Assembly: GCA_018065745.1 (NCBI GenBank)
Contig: JAGHSS010000224.1
Location: 1-8,502 of the forward strand
Reading direction: 5' to 3'
From: Candidatus Neoflavobacterium equi
GTDB lineage: Bacteria > Bacteroidota > Bacteroidia > Flavobacteriales > Flavobacteriaceae
Length of the DNA: 8,502 nucleotides
Positions 1 through 6,634 of the stretch are shown here, one piece after another. Under the pieces are notes generated by a model, which was not told where the DNA came from, searched no databases, and was given only the letters and a program-made list of their open reading frames with translations. Numbering within the stretch: the stretch's first letter is position 1; every line of letters begins with the position of its first letter. Made by a program: the position numbers and the translations under genes.

Positions 1-6
1 CATCAT

Positions 7-3000
7 ATGACCCATTTTAATACGTTTTTTTTACTTTCTCTTGGTTTGACAACGGTTACAGCCTCTGCACAAGAGTCATCAATTTATACTTATAATCTAG
101 CCCCATTTGATAGAGCTCTAAATTTGTACAACAATGCGCAATACTTGAGCGCTCAAATCTTGTTTGATCAAATCATCAAATCAGATGTGAGTCAAGAGAT
201 TAAAGCTGATTGTGCCTATTACAGTGCAAATTCAGCCATCAGGTTAGAACAGTATGGAGCAGATGAAATGATGGAAGATTTTGTTCGTGATTATCCAACA
301 TCTTCAAAACAAAATCAGGCTTATATTGAGGTAGCTCATTATTATTTTGATCAAAATAATTTCACCCAGGCGTTGGTTTATTTTGACAAAGTCAATGAAA
401 ACAGCATGTCTCAACAGGAGCGCGATAAATTGTATTTCCAAAAGGGATACAGTTACTTCAATCAAAAAAATAAAAAAGAGGCAGAACGCAATTTCAATAG
501 GGTATCTAATTCAGAAGTATACGGTTCTCAAGCAAAATATTACTTGGGATACATGGCTTATGAAACAGATAATTATAAAGATGCGACTAATTATTTTGAT
601 CAAGTTCAAGACAAGCAGAAATATCAAGAGAAAATGTCCTATTTTCAGGCAGATATGAACTTCAAGCTGGGGAACTTTCAAAAGGCGATTACCCTGGGAG
701 AAGCACAATTGGCAAAGTCTAACGCTCAAGAAAAATCTGAGTTGAACAAAATTATTGGGGAGAGTTATTTCAACCTCAAGCAATTTGACAAAGCATTGCC
801 TTACCTTCAAAAATACAACGGTAAAAATGGAAAGTGGAACAACACTGATTTCTACCAATTAGGGTATGCTTATTATCAAGCAAAAGACTACACAAATGCA
901 ATCTCTCAATTTAATAAAATTATTGATGGACAGGATGCTGTTGCTCAAAATGCATATTATCACTTGGGGGAATGTTATTTAAATACAGACCAAAAACAGC
1001 AGGCTTTAAATGCATTTAAAACGGCTTCTGAAATGGATTTTGACTTGAAAATTCAAGAAGATGCTTATTTAAATTATGCAAAAATAAGTTATGAGATCGG
1101 GAATCCGTATCAGAGTGTACCGGAATTAATTCTGGCTTACCTCAATAAATACCCTGCAACATCATACAAAGAAGAGATGGAATCCCTCTTGGTTAATTCT
1201 TATGTTACTTCTAAGAATTACACAGAGGCACTGCGGTTATTGGAAACGAACAAGACCGCTCAAAACCGTGTAGTGTATCAAAAGGTAGCATTTTACCGCG
1301 CCTTGGAATTATACAATGACGGGGAGTACAATGCTGCTTACTCCTTGTTTAACAAAGCGATACAAGAAAATAAAGATCCAAAATTCACCTCACGTGCAAC
1401 ATTCTGGAAAGGAGAAACGGAATATAATCTAAGTAAATTCAACGACGCTATTTTGTCTTTCAAACAATTTGATGGCATGTCAGCATCAAAAGATACTCCA
1501 GAGATTAAAAATGCAGATTACAACATTGCCTATACGTACTTCAAACTGAAAGACTATGACAATGCTGCTTTGCATTTTCAAAAATTCATTGATTCAAACA
1601 AAGGAACAGATAAGATTAGATATAACGATGCTTATTTGAGAATGGCTGATTCATACTTTGTCAATATGAAATATTGGCCAGCTATGGAAGCGTATAATAA
1701 ATCCATTGAGTTGGGAAGTGTAGATGCAGATTATGCTGCTTTCCAAAAAGGAATTTCTTATGGATTTGTGTCAAATAACAAAAGAAAAATTGAAGATCTT
1801 AAAGAATTCGTAGACACCTATCCTAAATCTAAATATGCAGATGATGCTTACTTTGAATTAGGGAATACGTATGTAAATGAGAACAAGGTGGAATTGGCTG
1901 TTGCTGCCTATGATAAATTGATAGCCACGTATTCAGAAAGTTCTTATGTTCCAAAATCAATTTTGAGACAGGGATTGGTTTACTACAACAACAACTTGCC
2001 AGAAAAAGCTTTGGTGAAGTTTAAAAAAGTAGTTGCTGATTTTCCAAATTCAGAGGAATCAATTCAAGCTGTACAAACGGCAAGATTAATATACATTGAC
2101 TTGAGTAGAGTGGATGAATATGCATCGTGGGTTAAAGGATTAGATTTTGTTGAAATTTCTAATACAGAATTGGAAAACGATACCTATGCTTCTGCAGAGA
2201 GACAATATTTACAGAACAATAAAAAACAGGCTATTTCAGGATTCACAACTTATTTAGCTCAATTCCCATCTGGAACAAACTCTTTAAAAGCGAACTTCTA
2301 TTTGGCAGAAATGTATTATGCTGATGGATTGAGTAACAAAGCGATTGAGCACTACAAAACAGTGGTAAGCAGATCAAGAAGTGAGTATACAGAGCAATCA
2401 TTGGTTAGATTGTCAGAAATCTATTTGAAAAACAAACAGATGGAAGAGGCAATTCAAGTGCTTAAACGTTTGGAAGTAGAAGCAGATTTCCCTCAAAATG
2501 TAACCTTTGCCCAGTCCAACCTGATGAAGGCTTCTTATGATTTGAAAGATTACAGCACTGCAGAAACGTATGCTAATAAAGTACTTTCAAATGTAAAAGT
2601 TGACGACAAGGTCAAAAGTGATGCTCAAATAATTGTAGCTCGTTCTGCAATTAAATTAGGTGATGAAACAAAAGCTAAGAGTGCGTATGCAAACTTACAA
2701 AAGATAGCAACCGGAGAATTAGCTGCAGAAGCGCTTTATTATGATGCTTATTTTAAAAATAAAGAAGGAGATTATGCCAAGTCTAACACCCAAATCCAAA
2801 AATTAGCCAAAGATTATTCTGGTTATAAATATTTTGGGGCAAAAGGTCTAGTTGTCATGGCGAAAAATTACTATAAGTTAAAAGATAGTTTCCAAGCAAA
2901 TTATATTTTGGAAAGTGTAATCAAAAATTTTGCTACTTATCCTGATGTTGTAGAGTCAGCAACTGCTGAGTTAGAATTCATCAAAACAGAAGAGGCGAAA

Positions 3001-3024
3001 AGAAATTCATCTGTAGTAAAATAG
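7..3024 (+). CDS. Large exported TPR-repeat protein (about 20 repeats)
   Basis: The 1005-residue product has a hydrophobic signal segment at residues 4-18 and a signal peptidase I-like site ASA|Q after residue 21, so it is probably periplasmic or attached to the outer membrane. The rest is almost all TPR helix pairs spaced 34-37 residues apart. Starting examples are YFDQNNFTQALVYFDKV (113), YFNQKNKKEAERNFNRV (150) and YETDNYKDATNYFDQV (185). Later units include YYQAKDYTNAISQFNKII, FKLKDYDNAALHFQKFI and VNENKVELAVAAYDKLI. I count about 20, and several resemble the BamD/CpoB-type TPRs of envelope proteins. There is no lipobox, no enzymatic domain and only two cysteines. TPR arrays are protein-binding scaffolds, and the likely partner is the barrel encoded 43 bases downstream. 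The start is uncertain: the two codons before ATG (His-His) are open to the window edge and the n-region lacks Lys/Arg, so the true start may lie upstream. The specific function is unknown. Confidence 0.9.
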   Translation: MTHFNTFFLLSLGLTTVTASAQESSIYTYNLAPFDRALNLYNNAQYLSAQILFDQIIKSDVSQEIKADCAYYSANSAIRLEQYGADEMMEDFVRDYPTSSKQNQAYIEVAHYYFDQNNFTQALVYFDKVNENSMSQQERDKLYFQKGYSYFNQKNKKEAERNFNRVSNSEVYGSQAKYYLGYMAYETDNYKDATNYFDQVQDKQKYQEKMSYFQADMNFKLGNFQKAITLGEAQLAKSNAQEKSELNKIIGESYFNLKQFDKALPYLQKYNGKNGKWNNTDFYQLGYAYYQAKDYTNAISQFNKIIDGQDAVAQNAYYHLGECYLNTDQKQQALNAFKTASEMDFDLKIQEDAYLNYAKISYEIGNPYQSVPELILAYLNKYPATSYKEEMESLLVNSYVTSKNYTEALRLLETNKTAQNRVVYQKVAFYRALELYNDGEYNAAYSLFNKAIQENKDPKFTSRATFWKGETEYNLSKFNDAILSFKQFDGMSASKDTPEIKNADYNIAYTYFKLKDYDNAALHFQKFIDSNKGTDKIRYNDAYLRMADSYFVNMKYWPAMEAYNKSIELGSVDADYAAFQKGISYGFVSNNKRKIEDLKEFVDTYPKSKYADDAYFELGNTYVNENKVELAVAAYDKLIATYSESSYVPKSILRQGLVYYNNNLPEKALVKFKKVVADFPNSEESIQAVQTARLIYIDLSRVDEYASWVKGLDFVEISNTELENDTYASAERQYLQNNKKQAISGFTTYLAQFPSGTNSLKANFYLAEMYYADGLSNKAIEHYKTVVSRSRSEYTEQSLVRLSEIYLKNKQMEEAIQVLKRLEVEADFPQNVTFAQSNLMKASYDLKDYSTAETYANKVLSNVKVDDKVKSDAQIIVARSAIKLGDETKAKSAYANLQKIATGELAAEALYYDAYFKNKEGDYAKSNTQIQKLAKDYSGYKYFGAKGLVVMAKNYYKLKDSFQANYILESVIKNFATYPDVVESATAELEFIKTEEAKRNSSVVK

Positions 3025-3027
3025 TCC

Positions 3028-3039
3028 ATGCAATTGCAT
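3028..3039. repeat. 12-bp perfect palindrome between the TPR and barrel genes
   Basis: ATGCAATTGCAT is its own reverse complement and begins three bases after the stop codon of the TPR gene. As RNA it could form only a 4-bp stem with an AATT loop, with no following T tract, so it is not a terminator. It could be a protein-binding dyad or chance. The 43-base gap shows no promoter of the TAnnTTTG type, which favours co-transcription of the two flanking genes. Confidence 0.4.
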
Positions 3040-3067
3040 TTACAATTATTAAAAAGTTAGACATCAA

Positions 3068-4840
3068 ATGAGAAATTTAAATATAAAATATACCTTTTCA
3101 TCTCTGTTCTTGTTGACCACATTTGTTGGTTTTGCTCAAAAAAAGGATGATAAAATTGGAACTGAAGTAGTCAATATTGTGAAGCCGTATTCCCCTACCA
3201 TTTCTGATGCGTTTAAAGTGAAAGAAACACCAAAAGTAGAGGATGAGGAAACGGCTCAAAAAGAACCAATCAAATACAGCATCTTCTCTTTTCCAGTGGC
3301 TTCAACCTTTACACCAACAAAAGGAGTAGCAGCGAACGTGGACAAAGAGGCCAAACAGCATATATTTCAAAATTATGTTCGTTTTGGCGGAGGAAACTAC
3401 GGCACACTTGACGGGGAATTGTCATTGACTTATGACCTTTCAAAAACAAACTATGTTGCTGCTTTAGTAAATCACAGATCATCTACAGGAGGAATAAAGG
3501 ACGTTGTCTTGGATGATGCATATTCAAAATCTGGGGTGCAATTGCTTTACGGAAGTAAACAAAGAGAATTAGATTGGAACATCGGTTTGGCCTATGACAG
3601 AAAGATGTTTAATTGGTACGGACTTCCAACGGAGTTCATCACACCAGAAAACAGTCAAACAATAGAAGATATGGACGTTAAGAACGTCTACAATCAGTTT
3701 CGTGTAACTGGGAATTTAAAGGCTATGGAAGGTGCTTTTGACAAAGCAACGGTTTCTTTCTCTCATTTCTCTGACAAGCTGAAATCTTCAGAAAATAATT
3801 TCTATTTAAAACCGACCATTTCTTTTGAAGCTGCAGGTTTTAAATTCAAGAATGATTTCATCATTGATTATTTGGGAGGAAGTTTTGAAAATAATTATGC
3901 GGGAACTCAAGGGATTGAATATTCTTATTTCAACCTTGCAATTCAACCAAGTATTTTATTTCAAGAAGATGCATACAGCATTCAAGCAGGTTTGGGTATT
4001 ATGTACAGCAACGGTAAGAATGATGAGGAGAGCAACAACAGTTTTAATATCTATCCTCAAGTCAAAGCTTCTTACAACCTAGTTGATGGATTGTTAGTTG
4101 CGTATGCAGGAGCAGAGGGATATTTAAAGCAAAATACCTATGCTAATTTGGTTAGTGAGAACCCATTTGTCTCTCCAACCTTATTCATCAAGCCAACAAG
4201 TCAATTGTATGATTTGTATGTAGGTATTCAAGGAAAAATTTCACATGCCGTTTCTTTCAATGCAAAGGCAAATTATAAAAAAGAAAACGACTATGCATTT
4301 TTTGTAAACAATCTTTTAAATCTGTCTCAAGACACGTCGTTGTCAAATAACCAAGGATATGGATACGGAAATTCATTCCAAGTTATTTATGATGATTTGG
4401 CTTCTATAGGATTGTTTGGGGAACTGAGATATGACATTTCCAAAACAGCTTCTGTTGGTGTTAATGCGCAAATCAATTCCTACACAACAGATTTAGATGA
4501 AGCTTATCTATTGCCTACATTCAAAGTTGGAGCAGATGTAAGTTTTGATATAACTAAAAAATGGTCTGCAGCTGCAAATCTCTTCTTTGTGGGAGAACGC
4601 CAAGGATTGGAAATGTATGCTCAAAATGATGAATTTGGTTCGTTGTTGATTGAGAATAGAAAAGTAACCCTAGATAGTTATTTTGATTTAAACGCAAAAG
4701 TGCAGTACAAACACAATGAGCGTTGGGCAGGATTTCTTAAGCTAAACAATATCGCAAGTCAAAATTACGCACAGTTTACCAATGTTCCTGTACAAGGATT
4801 CCAAGTATTGGTAGGAGCGAGTTATAACTTTGATTTTTAA
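3068..4840 (+). CDS. Plugless TonB-receptor-like outer-membrane beta-barrel
   Basis: The 590-residue product starts with MRNLNIKYTFSSLFLL, a charged n-region plus hydrophobic core, and has a cleavage site GFA|Q after residue 23. Residues 24-100 are polar, with a VVNIVKPYSPTISDAF segment and an acidic EDEE stretch. From about residue 100 to the end, alternating polar and hydrophobic strands separated by short turns and longer loops (VRFGGGNYGTLDGELSLTY and similar) indicate an outer-membrane barrel. The C-terminus, PVQGFQVLVGASYNFDF, matches the last strand of TonB-dependent receptors and ends in Phe, the usual barrel-assembly signal. The roughly 130-residue plug domain of true receptors is not evident, so automated annotation as a TonB-dependent receptor would overstate the case. 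The gene follows the TPR gene, probably in one operon, and ends at a strong terminator. ATG at 3068 is preceded by ACATCAA, with no Shine-Dalgarno. The substrate, if any, is unknown. Confidence 0.88.
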   Translation: MRNLNIKYTFSSLFLLTTFVGFAQKKDDKIGTEVVNIVKPYSPTISDAFKVKETPKVEDEETAQKEPIKYSIFSFPVASTFTPTKGVAANVDKEAKQHIFQNYVRFGGGNYGTLDGELSLTYDLSKTNYVAALVNHRSSTGGIKDVVLDDAYSKSGVQLLYGSKQRELDWNIGLAYDRKMFNWYGLPTEFITPENSQTIEDMDVKNVYNQFRVTGNLKAMEGAFDKATVSFSHFSDKLKSSENNFYLKPTISFEAAGFKFKNDFIIDYLGGSFENNYAGTQGIEYSYFNLAIQPSILFQEDAYSIQAGLGIMYSNGKNDEESNNSFNIYPQVKASYNLVDGLLVAYAGAEGYLKQNTYANLVSENPFVSPTLFIKPTSQLYDLYVGIQGKISHAVSFNAKANYKKENDYAFFVNNLLNLSQDTSLSNNQGYGYGNSFQVIYDDLASIGLFGELRYDISKTASVGVNAQINSYTTDLDEAYLLPTFKVGADVSFDITKKWSAAANLFFVGERQGLEMYAQNDEFGSLLIENRKVTLDSYFDLNAKVQYKHNERWAGFLKLNNIASQNYAQFTNVPVQGFQVLVGASYNFDF

Positions 4841-4855
4841 ATTAAAACACACCAT

Positions 4856-4896
4856 AAAAAAAGGACGATTTACTATTGTAAATCGTCCTTTTTTTT
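4856..4896. terminator. Bidirectional intrinsic terminator between convergent operons
   Basis: An 11-bp perfect stem, GGACGATTTAC (4863-4873) with GTAAATCGTCC (4878-4888), closes a TATT loop. Seven A residues (4856-4862) precede it and eight T residues (4889-4896) follow. The symmetry gives a U tract on either strand, so it can end the barrel transcript (stop at 4840) and the GreA-like transcript from the other side. The stop codon of the minus-strand gene (4895-4897) lies within the edge of the T tract. Confidence 0.93.
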
Positions 4897-5347
4897 AGAC
4901 TACGTTTAAGATGTCAAATTGAGTTCCATTAAAAGTAACAGAGCTGCCGGCGTTTTTTCCTAAAAGCAATTTCCCGATGGGCGCTTGTGGGGAAACGGCA
5001 AAGATTTGTTTGTTCTCATATTGGATTACAGGTAATGCTGTACAAACATAAAACCAACCTTTAGACGTTTCTACCAAACTTCCAGAGGCTACCGTTTGGT
5101 GTGGTGCATCCTTGATGCGTTTCAAGATGTTTTGTTGTTCTAGCGCTTCACTCAATTTTTGATTGAGTTTTTCTTGTTCAAGATGCATCATGGCCAAAGC
5201 AGTTTCGTGCTTGTCTCCTGCAGATCCCTTAGCGTCGTTCTGTGCGTCCAACATCAAGGATTCAATCTGTTGCCTCAAAACTGTTATTTTGTTTTCCAAG
5301 ACCTCTTTAAAAAGGTTTAGAATTGTACTTTTATTATCAGTGGTCAT
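4895..5347 (-). CDS. GreA/GreB-family transcript-cleavage-factor-like protein
   Basis: This 150-residue cytoplasmic protein has the two-part Gre layout. Residues 1-78 are predicted to be a helical coiled-coil hairpin rich in E, K, Q and L. Residues 85-150 form a compact C-terminal domain in which SPQAPIGKLLLGKNAGSSV (119-137) matches the SP-[IL]-G-x-x-L-[IL]-G-K-x-x-G-x-x-V pattern of GreA. The tip between the helices reads GDKHETA (44-50). Asp45 and Glu48 have the same spacing as the catalytic acidic pair of GreA (Asp41/Glu44 in E. coli), so RNA cleavage in backtracked RNA polymerase is plausible but unproven. It is slightly shorter than canonical GreA (about 158 residues) and diverged in the first helix. 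From memory, orthologues in flavobacterial genomes are often labelled 3-oxoacyl-ACP synthase; nothing in the sequence supports that. It lies 15 bases after the upstream minus-strand gene, so the two are probably co-transcribed. Confidence 0.78.
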   Translation of the reverse strand: MTTDNKSTILNLFKEVLENKITVLRQQIESLMLDAQNDAKGSAGDKHETALAMMHLEQEKLNQKLSEALEQQNILKRIKDAPHQTVASGSLVETSKGWFYVCTALPVIQYENKQIFAVSPQAPIGKLLLGKNAGSSVTFNGTQFDILNVV

Positions 5348-5362
5348 GTAGGTGTCGATTTG

Positions 5363-6397
5363 TTATAACTTATAATCTGAAGGGAGTAAATTACCAATTC
5401 TATTTTTCCCTAAAGCCCCGCCCCATATAAGAGCGTCTATGGGTTTGTAATTCCCCAGATGGTCCACAAAGATACTGTTTGTTTTAAAAATGAGAAAAGA
5501 GTCTGAGGTACCTTTATACGCAATTTCAAATCGTTGATTAACTTTAAGATCTTTGCTGTTGGGAATTATGTTTTCTTTGCTGTCCAAAAGCCAAATAATG
5601 TATCCTGTTTCTACAGCAATAGTTCTAAAATGCATTTTGGGATCTAGTATAAATCCATTTCTGTAAAATTGAAAATTGGAATTCCCTAATTGGTCGTGGA
5701 TCAAATTTAAAAACAACATATTAGCAGATTTTAAAAATGTTTTTTTTCTGTTTTTGTCATAAACAGGATCCTCTTGCAATACTTCAAACAGAGAAGATCC
5801 ATAGTAGGTATTGGAATGTATAAAATCAGGATTTAAAGTAGTCTTTTTAAATTTTGTTTCAAATTTTTCTAGGTCAAAATGTATTTTATAACCCAGGTAA
5901 TTATTGAGGATGATTATAGAAGTCTCTGCCTGTGCTACCAAAGTATTGGTATCTGTGTCAAAATACAGTTGCAGCACATCTTCATTGAGTATCACACACT
6001 TTTTTCCCTGAGGAGTTGTGCCTAAAAATTCTTTTCTAAAAGCGTTCAATAATTCAGCTCTAGTAAATTTGGATTTTGTGACCACTACTTCTTGTAAATC
6101 ACTTGCTTTAACAATTAGTTCCACGCGGTATGGTAGCTCAAAGTTTATCGGCTCTAAATGCGTGTGATATCCCAGATAGCGAAAGGCAATTTTGTTGTTT
6201 AGGCCTTTGGGTAACTCTAAGGTAAATTTTCCATTTTGATCTGTAGTGGTTCCATAAGTCGTGTTGTCTGCATAAACCATTACACCCTCCAGAGGCTTTT
6301 TAAATTCGTCATATACAATTCCACTAATGTGTTGTGCAACGACATTACTGACGCACATCGTTAGAAGAATAGTTAGTAGGTAAAATTTAGAAAACAT
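5363..6397 (-). CDS. Exported protein with carboxypeptidase-regulatory-like domain
   Basis: The 344-residue product has a signal peptide (residues 1-21, VVA|Q). Next comes a carboxypeptidase-regulatory-like beta-sandwich at about 23-107: ISGIVYDEFKKPLEGVMVY, then GTTTDQNGKFTLELPKG, FRYLGY, and closing LQEVVVT. This is the module found at the N-terminus of SusC-type TonB receptors, but here the barrel is absent. Residues 108-344 form a domain I recognise only as recurring in flavobacterial proteins of this size. It opens with FRKEFLGTTPQGKKCVILNE, contains NNYLGYKIHFDLEKF, and ends with DALIWGGALGKNRIGNLLPS. No catalytic motif or lipobox is seen. A periplasmic or surface role is likely, and the function is unknown. 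It is the first gene of a minus-strand pair with the GreA-like gene and diverges from asnB. ATG at 6397 directly precedes a standard signal peptide, supporting this start. Confidence 0.88.
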   Translation of the reverse strand: MFSKFYLLTILLTMCVSNVVAQHISGIVYDEFKKPLEGVMVYADNTTYGTTTDQNGKFTLELPKGLNNKIAFRYLGYHTHLEPINFELPYRVELIVKASDLQEVVVTKSKFTRAELLNAFRKEFLGTTPQGKKCVILNEDVLQLYFDTDTNTLVAQAETSIIILNNYLGYKIHFDLEKFETKFKKTTLNPDFIHSNTYYGSSLFEVLQEDPVYDKNRKKTFLKSANMLFLNLIHDQLGNSNFQFYRNGFILDPKMHFRTIAVETGYIIWLLDSKENIIPNSKDLKVNQRFEIAYKGTSDSFLIFKTNSIFVDHLGNYKPIDALIWGGALGKNRIGNLLPSDYKL

Positions 6398-6425
6398 ATT
6401 TTTTTGATAAAACTAAGCAAAATAA

Positions 6426-6449
6426 AGCAATTCTGTACTGCAAATTGCT
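6426..6449. promoter_or_regulatory. Inverted repeat over the likely promoter of the minus-strand operon
   Basis: AGCAATT (6426-6432) and AATTGCT (6443-6449) are perfect 7-bp arms around a 10-base spacer, 29-52 bases upstream of the minus-strand start codon. Next to it, CAAAATAA (6418-6425) reads TTATTTTG on the minus strand, a 7-of-8 match to the Bacteroidota -7 element TAnnTTTG. CAAA at 6441-6444 could serve as the -33 TTTG, although the 15-base gap is shorter than usual. The dyad would then cover the promoter like an operator. Both assignments are tentative. Confidence 0.3.
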
Positions 6450-6505
6450 AGGGTAGTCCCAAGGTTGTTCTTACAAATTTTAAGATATTAAACCAAAGAA
6501 CTCTG

Positions 6506-6515
6506 ATTAGCTAAT
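6506..6515. repeat. 10-bp perfect palindrome in the divergent spacer
   Basis: ATTAGCTAAT is self-complementary and sits near the middle of the 237-base spacer between the divergent genes. In DNA this AT-rich, short dyads arise by chance, so an operator role is only a possibility. Confidence 0.25.
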
Positions 6516-6536
6516 ATAAAATTATAAATATGAATT

Positions 6537-6550
6537 TAATGATTTCATTA
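6537..6550. repeat. 14-bp dyad (TAATGA-TT-TCATTA) upstream of asnB
   Basis: Six-base arms, TAATGA (6537-6542) and TCATTA (6545-6550), flank two T residues. The dyad lies about 85 bases upstream of asnB and about 47 bases upstream of the candidate -7 element, a position suited to an activator or repressor site. The sequence around it is almost pure A/T, so chance cannot be excluded. Confidence 0.3.
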
Positions 6551-6596
6551 TGTAAGCAATATTTAATTATATGTTTTAATTTATAATCATAATATT

Positions 6597-6604
6597 CAAA
6601 TTTG
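6597..6604 (+). promoter_or_regulatory. Candidate -7 promoter element for asnB
   Basis: CAAATTTG matches the Bacteroidota -7 consensus TAnnTTTG at all positions but the first, and lies 30 bases before the asnB start codon, implying a leader of about 25 bases. No convincing TTG is present at the -33 position (ATG at 6571-6573 is the nearest, 23 bases away). The strong A/T bias lowers confidence. Confidence 0.3.
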
Positions 6605-6634
6605 CTAAATAAAATTAACTAAATAGAAAATTAT

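Noticed and set aside
347..858. Open frames of 103 and 115 codons inside the TPR gene (plus 347-658, minus 511-858)
   Set aside because: They lie wholly within a convincing gene, give low-complexity Ile/Lys- or Leu/Phe-rich products without recognisable domains, and have no supporting context.
3825..4082. 85-codon plus-strand frame inside the barrel gene
   Set aside because: It is a frame shadow of the barrel, with no coherent protein pattern.
3068..4840. Complete TonB-dependent nutrient receptor
   Set aside because: The C-terminal strand fits, but the product is too short for plug plus barrel and no plug motifs are visible between the signal peptide and the first strands.
5163..5351. 62-codon plus-strand frame antisense to the GreA-like gene
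   Set aside because: The Ser/Cys-rich product reads as the reverse of a real coding sequence; there is no promoter or start context.
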